The translations under genes were made by a program, and so were the position numbers. The notes under the pieces were generated by a model. The model was not told the origin of the DNA. It did no database searches and saw only the letters and a list, made by a program, of their open reading frames with translations. Of a stretch of 15,343 nt of DNA, positions 15,225 through 15,343 are shown piece by piece. This DNA comes from Zoogloeaceae bacterium (GTDB taxonomy: Bacteria > Pseudomonadota > Gammaproteobacteria > Burkholderiales > Rhodocyclaceae): assembly GCA_031274855.1 (NCBI GenBank), contig JAISPO010000127.1:1-15343 (forward strand), read 5' to 3'. How positions within the stretch are numbered: position 1 is the stretch's first letter; each line of letters begins with the position of its first letter.

Positions 15225-15343
15225 ATGGCAAAAGGCAAATTTGAGCGCACGAAGCCGCACGTAAACGTAGGCACGATTGGACACGTGGATCATGGCAAGA
15301 CCACGCTGACGGCGGCGATCACATCGGTGCTGTCGGCGAAATT
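15225..15343 (+). CDS. tuf: Elongation factor Tu, N-terminal fragment (partial, cut by window end)
   Basis: The first 39 codons plus two bases of an EF-Tu gene. The peptide starts MAKGKFERTKPHVNVGTIGH and includes the P-loop GHVDHGKT (19-26) that binds GTP phosphates. The rest of the gene is outside the window. AAGGA (15212-15216) lies 8 bases before ATG, and the gene follows fusA by 24 bases, the usual end of the streptomycin operon. It is the downstream partner of the tuf copy whose 3' end lies at 1-119. Bacterial tuf pairs are normally kept nearly identical by gene conversion. Confidence 0.98.
   Translation, partial: MAKGKFERTKPHVNVGTIGHVDHGKTTLTAAITSVLSAK

Overview
This window is a piece of the conserved transcription/translation core of a bacterial chromosome. 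All genes are on the + strand, in the order tuf (3' end) - tRNA-Trp - secE - nusG - rplK - rplA - rplJ - rplL - rpoB - rpoC - rpsL - rpsG - fusA - tuf (5' end). A tRNA-Trp between a tuf copy and secE, two tuf copies flanking the block in the same orientation, and the protein sequences (a three-helix SecE, RpoB of 1367 residues with MDQTNP in the rifampicin cluster, L7/L12 of 126 residues) point to a betaproteobacterium. The moderately high GC content and strong third-position GC bias would fit a Rhodocyclales-like or related lineage, but I cannot fix the genus from sequence alone.

Layout. 1-119: C-terminal end of EF-Tu, then a GC-rich hairpin. 180-255: tRNA-Trp, with secE and nusG (protein export and transcription elongation) close behind. 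1258-3564: the L11/L1 and L10/L7-L12 stalk-protein genes, with RNA leaders that look like autoregulatory sites. 3722-12050: rpoB and rpoC, the two large RNA polymerase subunits, separated from rplL by a strong hairpin plus T-rich stretch. 12047-12075: a near-consensus sigma-70 promoter whose -35 box overlaps the rpoC stop codon and which should drive the streptomycin-type operon rpsL-rpsG-fusA-tuf. The window ends 119 nt into the second tuf.

How it works together. The genes make ribosome stalk and decoding proteins (L11, L1, L10, L7/L12, S12, S7), translocation and delivery factors (EF-G, EF-Tu), the beta and beta' polymerase subunits, NusG (which links polymerase to the ribosome and Rho) and SecE (translocon). 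Control appears to sit in the gaps: a candidate L1-binding structure before rplK, a candidate L10 leader plus terminator-like hairpin before rplJ, an attenuator before rpoB, a promoter and 5' stem-loop before rpsL, and two hairpins before fusA. Both non-ATG starts (TTG for rplJ, GTG for fusA) follow such structured leaders.

No gene looks broken. There is no mobile element, CRISPR array, phage gene or novel accessory system here, and no gene-free stretch exceeds 300 bases (the longest is 209 bases, rplA-rplJ). What merits a second look is regulatory RNA and promoter architecture, plus a hint that the window is a contig bounded by the duplicated tuf genes.
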